Shown: piece by piece, positions 54,241 through 64,000 of the stretch | Layout: every line of letters begins with the position of its first letter | Position numbering within the stretch: the first letter of the stretch is position 1 | From: Elephas maximus indicus | Lineage: Eukaryota; Chordata; Mammalia; Proboscidea; Elephantidae | DNA length: 64,000 nt | Assembly (NCBI RefSeq): GCF_024166365.1 | Contig: NC_064825.1 | Location: 99,276,480-99,340,479, forward strand | Direction: 5' to 3' | Notes under the pieces: model-generated | Databases searched by the model: none | What the model saw: the letters and a program-made list of their open reading frames with translations, nothing else | Told to the model about the DNA's origin: nothing | Translations under genes and position numbers: made by a program

Positions 54241-54940
54241 TGATGTCATCTCTTTTAAAACACATGTGCTTTTTTTCTAATTATGAAAGAAATATTTGCT
54301 CGTTGTAGAATATGAGAAATACGAAAACATAGAAAGAACAACAACAAAAAAAAACAACAACATATCACTCCTGTTAATATTTTGTTGTTTTTCTCCTTCT
54401 GGTATTTTTTCTTGATGTAAATATTTGTACATACCTCAGTTCTTGGGGCGTGTACTATTTTGTGAGCTTTCTTCACTTAAAATTATACCGTTATTGGGGC
54501 ACTCATTGGTGTCTGTGGCCCACAGATGCCTCAAGTGATAAAGAAATGCATAGCCTGTCCCATGTGGTCCTGGGAGTTGGTGGTGTTGCTTGCCTGGAAT
54601 CTACCCTTGGTGGTGCCCTGCTGGCTCAAGAGAAATGTGTTGGGAGGTGGGGGTTGGTGTGCATTTTTCTGGTTGTATTCCTGTTTTAAAAAATTCAAGC
54701 ATTACAGAAATGTGTAACATAGATGTAAAAATTCCCTCTAATCCTAAGCCTCAGAAATAAATCACCACCACTACTTGCTATATGCCATTTCCAGATTTAT
54801 CTATGCAAAATATTTTACATGTATTATTTAATGTAAAAGTATTATTTCATCAGAAATAGAATCTTGCTGTTTATGTGGTTAGACAACTTCCTTTTTTCCA
54901 CTTAATAATAAATCTCTGTCATCTTTCCTCAGCACTATAT
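54240..54940. repeat. Decayed LINE-like or unique sequence
   Basis: AAATATTTGCTCGTTGTAG, CTCCTTCTGGTATTTTTTC and CACTTAATAATAAATCTCTG suggest an old LINE 3' region. It seems to continue at 62782-62850 (AAATGACTGCCTAGAATTC) beyond the L1. Family not named. Confidence 0.4.
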
Positions 54941-54946
54941 ATATAT

Positions 54947-55100
54947 TTGGAGCCCTGGTGGTGCAGTGGTTAAGAGATATTGCTGCTAACCAAAAGGTCA
55001 GCAGTTCGAATCCACCAACCACTCCTTGGAAACCCTATGGTGCAGTTCTACTTTGTCCTACAGGATCACTGTGAGTCAGAACCGACTTGATGGTATGGGT
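54947..55100 (+). mobile_element. AfroSINE (short subtype)
   Basis: GGAGCCCTGGTGGTGCAGTG, GTTAAGAGATATTGCTGC, CAAAAGGTCAGCAGTTCGAA, CTTGGAAACCCTATGGTGC and ATCACTGTGAGTCAGAACC. Flanked on both sides by TATATATATTT (about 54936-54946 and 55103-55113). The best-preserved head in the window. Confidence 0.9.
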
Positions 55101-56179
55101 GAATATATATATTTATCACCTTTTTTTTTTTAATTCTGCTTTAAGTGAAAGTTTACAAATCAGGTCAGTCTCTCATACAAAAACTTGCACACACATTGCT
55201 GTGTAACCCTACTTGCTCTCCACCTAATGAGACAGCACACTCCTCCTCTCCACCCTCTATTCCCCTTGTCCATTCAACAGCTCCTGTACCCCTCTGGCTT
55301 CGCATCTCACCTCCAGACAGGAGCTGCCCACATAGTCTCATGTGTCTACCTGAGCCGAGAAGCTCACTCCTTGTCACTATCATTTTCTGTCTTCTAGTCC
55401 AATCCAATCCCTGTCTGAAGAGCTGGCATTGGGAATGATTCCAGTCTTGGGCTAACAGAGGGTCTGGGGACCATGACCTCCAGGGTCCCTCCAGTCTCAT
55501 TCGGACCGTTAAGTCTGGTCTTTTTAGTAAAATTTGAGATGTGCATACCACTCTTCTCCTGCTCCATCAGGGATTCACGGTTGTGTTCCCCTTCAGGGCA
55601 GTCATCAGTGATATAGCTGGGCACCATCTAGTATTTCTGGTCTCAGTCTGATCTAGTCTCTGGTGTATGTGGCCCTTTCTGTCTCTTGGGGTCATCTTTA
55701 CCTTATGTCTTTGGTGTTCTTCATTCTTCTTTGCTCCAGGTGAGTTGAGACCAATTGATGCATCTTAGAAGACCGCTTGCTAGTGTTTAAGACCCCAGAC
55801 ATCACCCACCAAAGTGGGATGCAGAATGTTTTCTTAGTACATTTTGTTATGCCAGTTGACCTAGATGTCCCCTGAAACCATGGTCCCCAGACCCCCATCC
55901 CTGCTACTCTGGCCTTTGAAGCATTTGGTTGTATTCATGAAACTTCTTTGCTTTTGGTTTAGTCCAGTTGTGCTGACTTCTCCTGTATTGTGTGTTCTCT
56001 TTCCCTTCACCTAAAATAGTTCTTGTCAACTATCTAGTTTTACTATCTAGTTAGTGAATACCTCTCTCCCTCCCTCCCCACCCTTGTAGCCATCAAAGAA
56101 TATTTTCTTCTGTGTTTAAACTTTTTCTTGAGTTCTTATAATAGCGGTCTCATACAATATTTGTCGTTTTGGTACTGAC

Positions 56180-59100
56180 TAATTTCATTCAGCATAATGC
56201 CTCTCAGATTCCTCCCTGTTATAAGTTGTTTCACGGATTCATCGTTGCTCTTAATCATTGCATAGTATTCCCTTGTGTGAATATACCCAAAATTTATTTA
56301 TCCATTCATCCATTGATGGGCACCTTGGTTGCTTTCATCTTTTTGCTACTGTAAACAATGATGCAGTGAACATGGGTGTGCATATATCTGTTTGTGTGAA
56401 GGCCCTTATTTCTCTAGGATATATTCCAAGGACTGGGATTGCTGGATTGTAGTTCTATTTCTAGCTTTTTAAGGAAGTGCCAAATCAATTTCCAGAGTGC
56501 TTGTCCCATTTTACATTCCCACCAGCAGTGTATAAGTGTTACAGTCTCTCCACAACCTCTCCAGCATTTATTATTTTGTGTTTTCTGGATTAATGCCAGC
56601 CTTGTTGGGATGAGATGGTATCTCATTGTAGTTTCAGTTGCATTTCTCTAATGGCTAATGATCCTGAGCATTTCCTCCTGTATCTGTTAGCCGCCTGAAT
56701 GTCTTCTTTGGTGAAATGCCTATTCCTTTCCTTTGCCCATTTTTTAATTTGGTTATTTTTCTTTTGTTGTTGAGTTTTTGCAGCATCAGGTAGATTTTAG
56801 AGATCAGAGGCTGATCAGAATGGTCGTAGCCAAAAAATTTTTCCCAGTCTGTAGGTAATCTTTTTACTTTTTTGGTGAAGTCTTTGGATGAGCATAAGTT
56901 TTTGATTTTTAGGAGCTCCCAGTTATCTACTTTCTCTTCTGGTGTTTGCGCATTGTTAATGATGTTTAGTATACTGTTTATGCCATGTATTAGGGCTCCT
57001 AGCATTGTCCTTATTTTTTCTTCCATGATCTTTATCGTTTTAGATTTTATACTTAGGTCTTTGATCCATTTTGAGTTAGTGCCTGAGGTATAGGTCTTGT
57101 TTCATTTTTTTGCAGATGGATATCCAGTTATGCCAGCACCATTTGTTAAAAAGACTGTCTTTTCCCCATTTAACTGACTTTGGGTCTTTGTCAAATATCA
57201 GCTGCTCATAGGTGGATGGATTTATGTCTGTATTCTCAATTCTGTTCCATTGGTCTATGTATCTGTTGTAGGACCAGTACGAAGCTGTTTTGACTACTAT
57301 GGCAGTATAATACGTTCTAAAATTAGGTAACGTGAGGCCTCCCACTTTGTTCTTCTTTTTCAGTAATGCCTTACTTGTCCGGGGCCTCTTTCCCTTCCAT
57401 ATGAAGTTGGTGATTTGTTCCTCCATCTCATTAAAAAATGTCATTGGTATTTCGATCAGGATTGCATTGTATCTATAGATTGGTTTGGCTAGAATAGACA
57501 TTTTTACAATGTTAAGTCTTCCTATCCATGAGCAAGGTATGTTTTTCCACTTAATGAAGGTTTCTTTTGGTTTCTTGCAGTATGTCTTACGGTTTTTGTA
57601 TAGGTCTTTTACATCTCTGGTTAGATTTATTCCTAAGTATTTTATCTTCTTGGGGGCTACTGTGAATGGTATTGATTTGGTGATTTCCTCTTTGTTGGTG
57701 TAGAGGAATCCAACTGATTTTTGTATGTTTATCTTGTATCCTGACACTCTACTGAACTATTAGTTTCAGCAGTTTTCTTGATGATTCTTTAGGATTTTCT
57801 GTGTATAAGATCATGTCATCTGGAAATAGAGATACTTTTACTTCTTCTTTGCCAATTTGGATGCCACTTATTTCTTTATCTAGCCTAATTGCTCTGTCTA
57901 GGACCTCCAGCACAATGTTGAATAAAGTGGTGATAATGGTCGCCCTTGTGTGGTTCCCATTCTCAAGGGGAATGCTTTCAGACTCTCTTCATTTAGGATG
58001 ATGTTGGCTGTTGGCTTTGTATAAATGCCCTTTATTATGTTGAGGAATTTTCCTTCTATTCCTATTTTGCTGAGAGTTTTTACCATGAATGGGTGTTGAC
58101 TTGGTCAAATGCCTTTTCTGCATCAATTGATAAGATCATGTGGCTCTTGCCTTTTGTTTTATTTATATGATGGATTATATTGATTGTTTTTCTTAATGTT
58201 GAACCATCCCTGCATAGCTGGTATGAATCCCACTTGGTCATGGTGAATTATTTTTTTGATATGTTTTGAATTCTATTGGCTAGAATTTTGTTGAGGATTT
58301 TTGCATCTAAGTTCATGAGGGATATAGGTCTGTAATTTTCTTTTTTTTGTGGTGTCTTCACCTGGTTTTGGTACCTGGTTTTGGTATAAGGGAAATGCTG
58401 GCTTTATAGAATGAGTTTTGGAGTATTCCATCTTTTCCTATGCTCTGAAATACCTTTAATAGTAGTGGGGTTAACTCTTCTCTGAAGGTTTGGTAGAATT
58501 CTCCAGTGAAGCCATCAGAGCCAGAGGTTTTTTTTTTTGGGAGTTTTTTAAATTACCTTTTCAATCTCTTCTTTTGTTATGGGTTTATTTAGTTGTTCTA
58601 CCTCTGCTTGTGTTAGTTTAGGTAGGTAGTGTGTTTCTAGAAATTCATCCATTTCTTCTAGGTTTTCAAATTTGTTAGAGTACAATTTTTCATAGTAATC
58701 TGATATGACCCTTTTAATTTCCATTGGGTCTGTGGTGAAATCGCTCATCTCATTTCTTATTTGGGTTATTTGCTTCGTCTCCTGTTTTTCTTTTGTCAGT
58801 CTGGCCAGTGGTTTATCAATTTTGTTAATCTTTTCAAAGAATCAGCTTTTGGTCTTCTTAACTCTTTCAATTGTTTTTCCGTTCTCTATTTCATTTAATT
58901 CTGCTCTAATTTTTATTATTTGCTTTCTTCTGGTGCCTGAGGGTTTCTTTTGTTTGCTCTCTTTCTATTTGTTTAAGTTCTAGGGATAATTCTTTGATTT
59001 TGGCACTTTCTTCTTTTTGGATGTGTGCATTTATTGCTATAAATTGACCTCTGAGGACTGCTTTAGCTGTTTCCCAAAGGTTCTGATAGGAAGTGTTTTC

Positions 59101-59950
59101 ATTCTCATTTGATTCTATGAATTTCTTTATTCTGTCTTTAATTTCTTCTATAACCCAGTCATCTTTGAGCAAGGTGTTGTTCAGTTTCCATGTGTTTGCT
59201 TTCTTTTCCCTGCTTTTTCTGTTATTGATTTCTACTTTTATGGCTTTATGGTCAGAGAAGAAGCTTTGTAATATTTCAATGTTTTGGATTCTGTTAAGCC
59301 TTGCTTTATGACCTAATATTTGGTCTATTCTAGAGAATGTTCCATGAGCATTGGAAAAGAAAGCATACTTGTCTGCTGTTGGGTGGAGTGTTCTGTATAT
59401 GTCTATGAGGTCAATTTGGTTCATTGTGGCACTTAGCTCTTCTGGTTCTTTATTGAACTTCTTTCTGGATGTTTTGTCCTTCACCGAAAGTGGTGTGTTG
59501 AAGTCTCCTACTATTTATTGTGGAGCTGTCTATCTCGTTTTTCAATGCTGTTAGAATTTGTTTTATGTACCTTGAAGCCCTGTTGTTGGGTGCATAAATA
59601 TTTAATATGGTTATATCCTCCTGGTATGTCCCTTTAATCATCATATAGTGTCCTTCCTTATCCTTTGCGGTGGATTTAACTCAAAGTCTATTTTGTCAGA
59701 AATTAATATTGCCACTCCTGCTGTTTTTGATTGTTGTTTGCTTGATTTATTTTTTCCCATCCTTTGAGTTTTAGTTTGTTTGTGTCTTTAAGTCTAAGGT
59801 GTATCTCTCGTAGGCAGCATATAGAAGGATCATGTGTTTTTATCCATTATGCCACTGTTTGTCTCTTTATTGGTGCATTTATATTCAGCATAATTATGGA
59901 TAGAGTTTAGTGCTGTCATTTTGATGTATTTTTGTGTGTGTGTTGTTGAC
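56180..59950 (-). pseudogene. L1 ORF2 (endonuclease, RT, Cys-rich end), disabled
   Basis: The endonuclease part lies at about 59.95-58.9 kb: ILNIYAPNN near 59.6 kb, and in 59484-58906 the run [29 protein letters not shown] and FFSDHKAI (catalytic Asp-His). The RT region starts at about 58.75 kb. The catalytic box reads FPDD (57815-57826) instead of FADD, a single codon change (GCA to CCA). Further pieces: 57747-57076 ([19 protein letters not shown]), 57026-56655, and 56626-56414 with the Cys-rich [20 protein letters not shown]. Many frameshifts. It would encode target-primed reverse transcription; this copy cannot. Confidence 0.85.
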
Positions 59951-60299
59951 AGTTTCTTTTTTCCATTTAATTTTTTGTGCTGAGTAGTTTTTCTTTATAT
60001 ACTGCCTTTTCCTCTTTTTCTTTGTTGTTGATTTTGTTTTTGCTGAATCTATGTTTTTCTTGTATTTTATTTTGATGTGTAGAATTGTTAGTTTCCTCTG
60101 TGGTTATCTCATTATTTACCCCTGTTTTTCTAAGTTTAAACCAAACTTTTATCTCTCTATATTGCCTTGACTTCCTTTGCATATGAAAGATCTATGACTA
60201 CATTTTTTAGTCCTTCTTTATTGATTTAATTTTTTCATCTTTTACATAATGATATTGCCGTTTCCCTGTTTTGAGTGTTTTTTTTAATCCTGACTTATT

Positions 60300-61290
60300 T
60301 TTGTGATTTCCCTGTCTGGGTCGATATCTGGTCGCTCTGTCCTGTGTTCTAGTCTTAGGTTATCTGATATTATTGATTTTCTAACCAGAGAACTCCCTTT
60401 AGTATTTCTTGTAGTTTTGGTTTGGTTTTTGCAAATTCCCTAAACTTCTATTTATCTGGAAATATCCTAATTTCGCCTTCATATTTGAGAGACAGCTTAG
60501 CTGGATATATGATTCTTGGCTGGCAATTTTTTTCATTCAAGGCTTTATATATGTCATCCCATTGCCTTCTTGCCTGCATGGTTTCTGCTGAGTAGTCTGA
60601 GCTTATTCTTATTGACTCTTCTTTGTAGGTGACTTTTCGTTTATCCCTAGCCACTCTTAAAATTCTCTCTTTATCTTTGTTTTTGGCAAGTTCGATTATT
60701 ATATGTCTTAGTGACTTTCTTTTGGGATCTACCTTGTGTGGGGTTCCATGAACATCTTGGATAGATATCTTCTCATCTTTCACAATATCAGGGAAGTTTT
60801 CTGCTAACAAATCTTGAACAATTCTCTCTGTGTTTTCTGTTTTCCCTCCCTGTTCTGGTACTCAAATCACGCATAGGTTATTTATCTTGACAGAGTCCCA
60901 CATGATTCTTAGGGTTTCTTCATTTTTTTTAATTCTTTTATCTGAATTTTCTTCAAATATATTGGTGCCAAGTGTTTTATCTTCTGTCTTCCTAATTTTG
61001 ACTTACATTTCCTCAATCCTGCTCCTCTGACTTTCTGTCGAGTTGTCTAATTCTGAAATTTTATTGTTAATTTTCTGAATTTCTGATTGCTGTCTCTCTG
61101 TGGATTCTTGCAGCCTATTAAAATTTTCATTATGCTCTTGAATAACCTTCTTAACTTCCTTAGCTGCTTCATCTGTGTATTCCTTGGCTTGTTCTATGTT
61201 TTGCCTGATCTCCTTTCTGATCTCTTTAAAATTATGTACATTAATCTTTTGTATTCTACGTCTGGTAATTCCAGGAATATCTCTTTGTCC
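60300..61290 (-). pseudogene. L1 ORF1 (RNA-binding protein), disabled
   Basis: The best part is 60810-60448 (120 codons). It shows the ORF1 RNA-recognition and C-terminal region: LAENFPDIVKDEKISIQDVH, then RHIIIELAKNKDKERILRVA, then SAETMQARRQW and CQPRIIYPAKLS. Upstream, the coiled-coil region (about 61.0-61.29 kb) is Glu/Lys/Gln-rich. In-frame stops at 60862-60864 (TGA) and 61003-61005 (TAA) interrupt it. ORF1 normally trimerises and coats L1 RNA. Confidence 0.8.
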
Positions 61291-62108
61291 AGAAGACTCC
61301 TTGATTCTTTGTTTTGGGAGCTTGGTCTGCTTCTTTATGTGATTTGATATTGACTGTTGTCTCCAAGCCGTCTATAAGTTATTGTATTAATTTATTTTAT
61401 GTCTGCTTACTGTGTCCTACCTTCTTGCTTTGTTTTGTTTTGATATACCCCAATAGGCTGCTTGAGTGGGCTAGCTTGATTATTAGTGCCTTTGAAGCTC
61501 TAATGTCCTATCACCAGGTGGCTAGAGCTGTTACCAGGTATATGAGCCTAGGAGTCCATTCACTTTTCTTGTATGGATTCAGTTCTGGTGTCCAGGTAGT
61601 TGGTCACCAAGTGTGTGGTACAGGCTCTCACCTATGGTCTTAGATGAGCAATGGCAATTGGTGTATGCACAGGTGTCTGATTGCGCCAAGGGGTCACACT
61701 CTGAGCAAGGCAGGGGGCTGGCAACCATCCCCCGAGTGTCTGTGAGGAACACGTGTCCCTGTTCCCTAGAGTGCACAGGTAGGTGAGCTCTACAGCCGGA
61801 CCATGGGCATCCAGTGCTTTTAGCTGTAAGGACTGGGAGGCATCATTTATCCTTGGACCCCTGTTGCAGGTGGCTAGGTGGCACGGGTAGAGCCACCGGT
61901 CCTTAGGCACCTGATGTGGGTAGGCGAGGACCCTGCTTAATAGGCAGAGCAATGTCAAAGGTCAAAAACCCACCTCTCCACCACACAGCTAAAACAGTTA
62001 TAGTCAGAATTCAGGCATATACACCCTTGCACTGTGCCAACTAGCGCCTAGCTGCTGAAATGGGCCCACACAGGTCCATGCAGGGGTGACAGGCATTCAA
62101 AGTCCATG

Positions 62109-62163
62109 GACTGCTTGTGCCTGGACAGGGACTGCTTGTGCCTGGACAGGAACTGCTTGTGCC
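62109..62163. repeat. 21-bp tandem repeat in the L1 5' UTR
   Basis: GACTGCTTGTGCCTGGACAG(G) at 62109-62129 and 62130-62150, then a partial copy to 62163. A short repeat in the 5' UTR of the L1 above. Confidence 0.85.
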
Positions 62164-62849
62164 CTGAGTTCTCAGCTTAAGGGAGCCAGCAGATTATTTT
62201 TTCCCCATTTGTTCCTTCTCCAAGGCTGGGAGAATGGCTCAGGGTGCACAGTAGGACCTATCTCAGGCCTAGGGAAATCGACTGCCACTGAAGCTAACTC
62301 AGGGACTGGGGCAGAGGGAGGAGGGATCAGATAAATGGGAGAGAGTTCTTTCAAAAGGAGTGCTTTTAGATCTGTGTGGTAAATTAGACACGAGCACTTA
62401 ACTTTTGATGATTCCAGAGAGTGAGTGGCAGTCTGCTCACTGTTCTTCTCTGATTCTGGAGGCATGAGTAGATGCTACTCGCTGTCTGTGGCCGAGAAAA
62501 TCACATCCAGAATGCTACCGCCAGCCCCACCAAAGTCACGCCAAGGGATCGGGGCTTAAGGGCACTGGTTCCTGCTGAGTCAGGTCCAGCAACTCCTCAC
62601 TGCTTCTGAACTGTCTCTCCCTCCCCTCACTGCTCAGTCCAATTTCTTAACTTTGCCTTTGTTGTTGAAGGCTTCTAGCTCGTCATATGTATAATTGATT
62701 TACTTGGTTTTTTTTTCGGCCTTTATTGTAAGAGGGACCACTGGGATCATCTGACTTCTCCGCCATCTTGGCCTCGCCCTCTTATTTTTTAAATGACTGC
62801 CTAGAATTCTACTGCTTATATCTACTTGATTTATTTATTTAATCCACTG

Positions 62850-64000
62850 TTGTTGTCGTTAGGTGCCACTGAGTCAGTTCCGACTCATAGCGACCCTGTG
62901 TAGAACTGAATAAAATAGTACCAGGTCCTGCGCCATTCTTATGATTGTTATTATGCTTGAGCCCATTGTTGCAGCCACTGCATCAGTCTATCTCATTGAG
63001 GGTCTTACTCTTTTTCACTGACCCTCTACTTTACCAAGCAGGGTGTCTTTCTCCAGGGACTGATCCCTCCTGATAACATGTCCAAAGTATATGAGATGTC
63101 ATCTAGCCATCCTTGCTTCTAAGGAGCATTCTGGTTGCACTTCTTCCTAGATAGATTTGTTCATTCTTTTGGCAGTCCACAGTACAGTCAATATTCTTCC
63201 CCAACACCATAATTGAAAGGTGTCAATTCTTCTTTGGCCTTCCTTATTCATTGTCCAGCTTTTGCATACATATGAGGTGGTTGAAAACACCATGGCTTGG
63301 GTCAGGCTCACCTTGGTCTTCAATTTGACATCTTTGCTTTTAACACTTTAAAAAGGTCTTTTACAGCAGATTTGTCCAATGCAATGTGTCTTTTGATTTC
63401 TTGACTGCTGCTTCCATGGGTGTTGATTGTGGATCTAAGTAAAATGAAATCCTTGACAACTTCAATCTTTTCTCCATTTATCATGATGTTGCTTATTGGT
63501 CCAGTTGTGAGGATTTTTGTTTTCTTTATGTAGAGGTGTAATCCATACTGAAGGCTGTAGTCTTTGATCTTCACTAGTAAGTGTTTCAAGTCCTCTTCAC
63601 TTTCAGCAAGCAAGGTTGTATCGGCTGCATAACCCAGGTTGTTAATGGGCTTCCTCCAATCCTGATGCCCCGTTCTTCTTCATACAGTCCAGCTTCTTGG
63701 ATTATTTGCTCAGCATACAGACTGAATAAGTATGTTGAAAGGATATGACCCTGACACACACTTTTCTTGACTTTAAACCACACAGTATCCCCTTGTTCTG
63801 TTCAAACAACTGCTTCGTGATCTATGTACAGGTTCCTCATGAACACAATTAAGTATTCTGGAATTCCCATTCTTCACAATGTTATTCATAATTTTTTATG
63901 ATCTACACAGTCGAATGCCTTTGCATAGTCAATAAAACACAGGTAAACATCTTTCTGGTATTTCCTGCTTTCAGCCAGGATTCATCTGACATCAGCAATG
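62850..64000 (-). mobile_element. RTE (BovB-like) 3' part, minus strand, cut by window edge
   Basis: Starts with the reversed 3' end (GTTGTTGTCGTTAGGTGCC, CCGACTCATAGCGACCCTG), then TCCAGGGACTGATCCCTCC, CTTTTGGCAGTCCACAGTAC and the reverse transcriptase on the minus strand. 63613-63320 encodes SEEDLKHLLVKIKDYSLQYG and KTKILTTGP. The catalytic box is YAAD (63620-63631). At least one frameshift separates the frames. It continues beyond position 64000. Confidence 0.85.

Larger units (their letters stand above)
55121..62781 (-). mobile_element. Apparently full-length L1, minus strand, about 7.7 kb
   Basis: Reading the minus strand: a 5' end starting near 62781 (GGGCGAGGCCAAGATGGCGG) with a YY1-type AAGATGGC; a 5' UTR of about 1.4 kb with a 21-bp tandem repeat (62109-62163); ORF1 (about 61.3-60.3 kb); ORF2 (about 59.95-56.18 kb); a 1-kb 3' UTR (CTTTAAGTGAAAGTTTACAA in reverse) and polyA (55121-55131). 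Larger than a human L1 (about 6 kb) because of long UTRs. Both ORFs are disabled. No clear TSD was found; the target seems to be an old LINE fragment next to an AfroSINE. Confidence 0.9.

Noticed and set aside
54947-55020. Functional tRNA gene in an AfroSINE head
   Set aside because: tRNA-like boxes are there, but the unit is repeated across the window with the standard AfroSINE body.

Overview
This window is nuclear DNA of a placental mammal, almost certainly an afrotherian and most likely an elephant or a close relative. The evidence is the repeat content: many AfroSINE copies (tRNA-like head, with a 3' end close to GGGTCGCTATGAGTCGGAA), several copies of a BovB-like RTE LINE, lineage-specific L1s and lineage-specific LTRs, on top of the ancient mammalian layer (MIR, L2, MLT1, MER5A-like). 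I see no operons, CRISPR arrays, phage genes or other prokaryotic systems.

There is one convincing protein-coding gene. It is a compact, apparently intronless locus at about 8.63-9.90 kb on the + strand, with a TATA box in a CpG island, a 123-codon ORF that I recognise as C11orf96 (Ag2), a 3' UTR with AU-rich motifs, and an AATAAA signal. The flanks (1-8 kb and 9.9-14.6 kb) are mostly single-copy, GC-rich sequence with old MIR/L2/MLT1 fragments. They contain a few candidate regulatory motifs, including a MARE/AP-1-like palindrome 0.55 kb downstream of the gene.

From about 14.6 kb to the end the window is a repeat jungle. 14.9-19.9 kb is a nest: an ancient repeat holds an LTR that holds another LTR, and also an L1 that holds an ERVL-type LTR; each insertion after the first has a visible target-site duplication. 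21.3-22.3 kb is an old L1. 22.87-26.09 kb is a nearly complete but dead RTE element (endonuclease plus reverse transcriptase). 26.2-35.6 kb holds a solo LTR, RTE and L1 fragments, and an L1 inserted inside an RTE. 36.7-37.9 kb is a MIR broken up by an LTR (itself holding an AfroSINE) and by a tRNA-Gly-headed SINE. 38.3-45 kb holds further LINE, RTE, MLT1 and L1 pieces. 45.7-50.7 kb is an old L1 containing an AfroSINE that contains a younger 3.7-kb L1. 55.1-62.8 kb is an apparently full-length (about 7.7 kb) but disabled L1 on the minus strand. 62.85 kb to the end is another RTE copy on the minus strand, cut by the window edge.

The best biology here is retrotransposon relationships. A SINE with a tRNA-Gly-like head is joined to a block from the RTE 5' region and a block from the RTE 3' end. 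The AfroSINEs share the same RTE-like 3' end, and one AfroSINE subtype also carries the RTE 5' block. This supports RTE as the mobilising partner. I did not find a convincing undescribed cellular system. All names rest on reading the sequence and on memory of the families; no database was searched.
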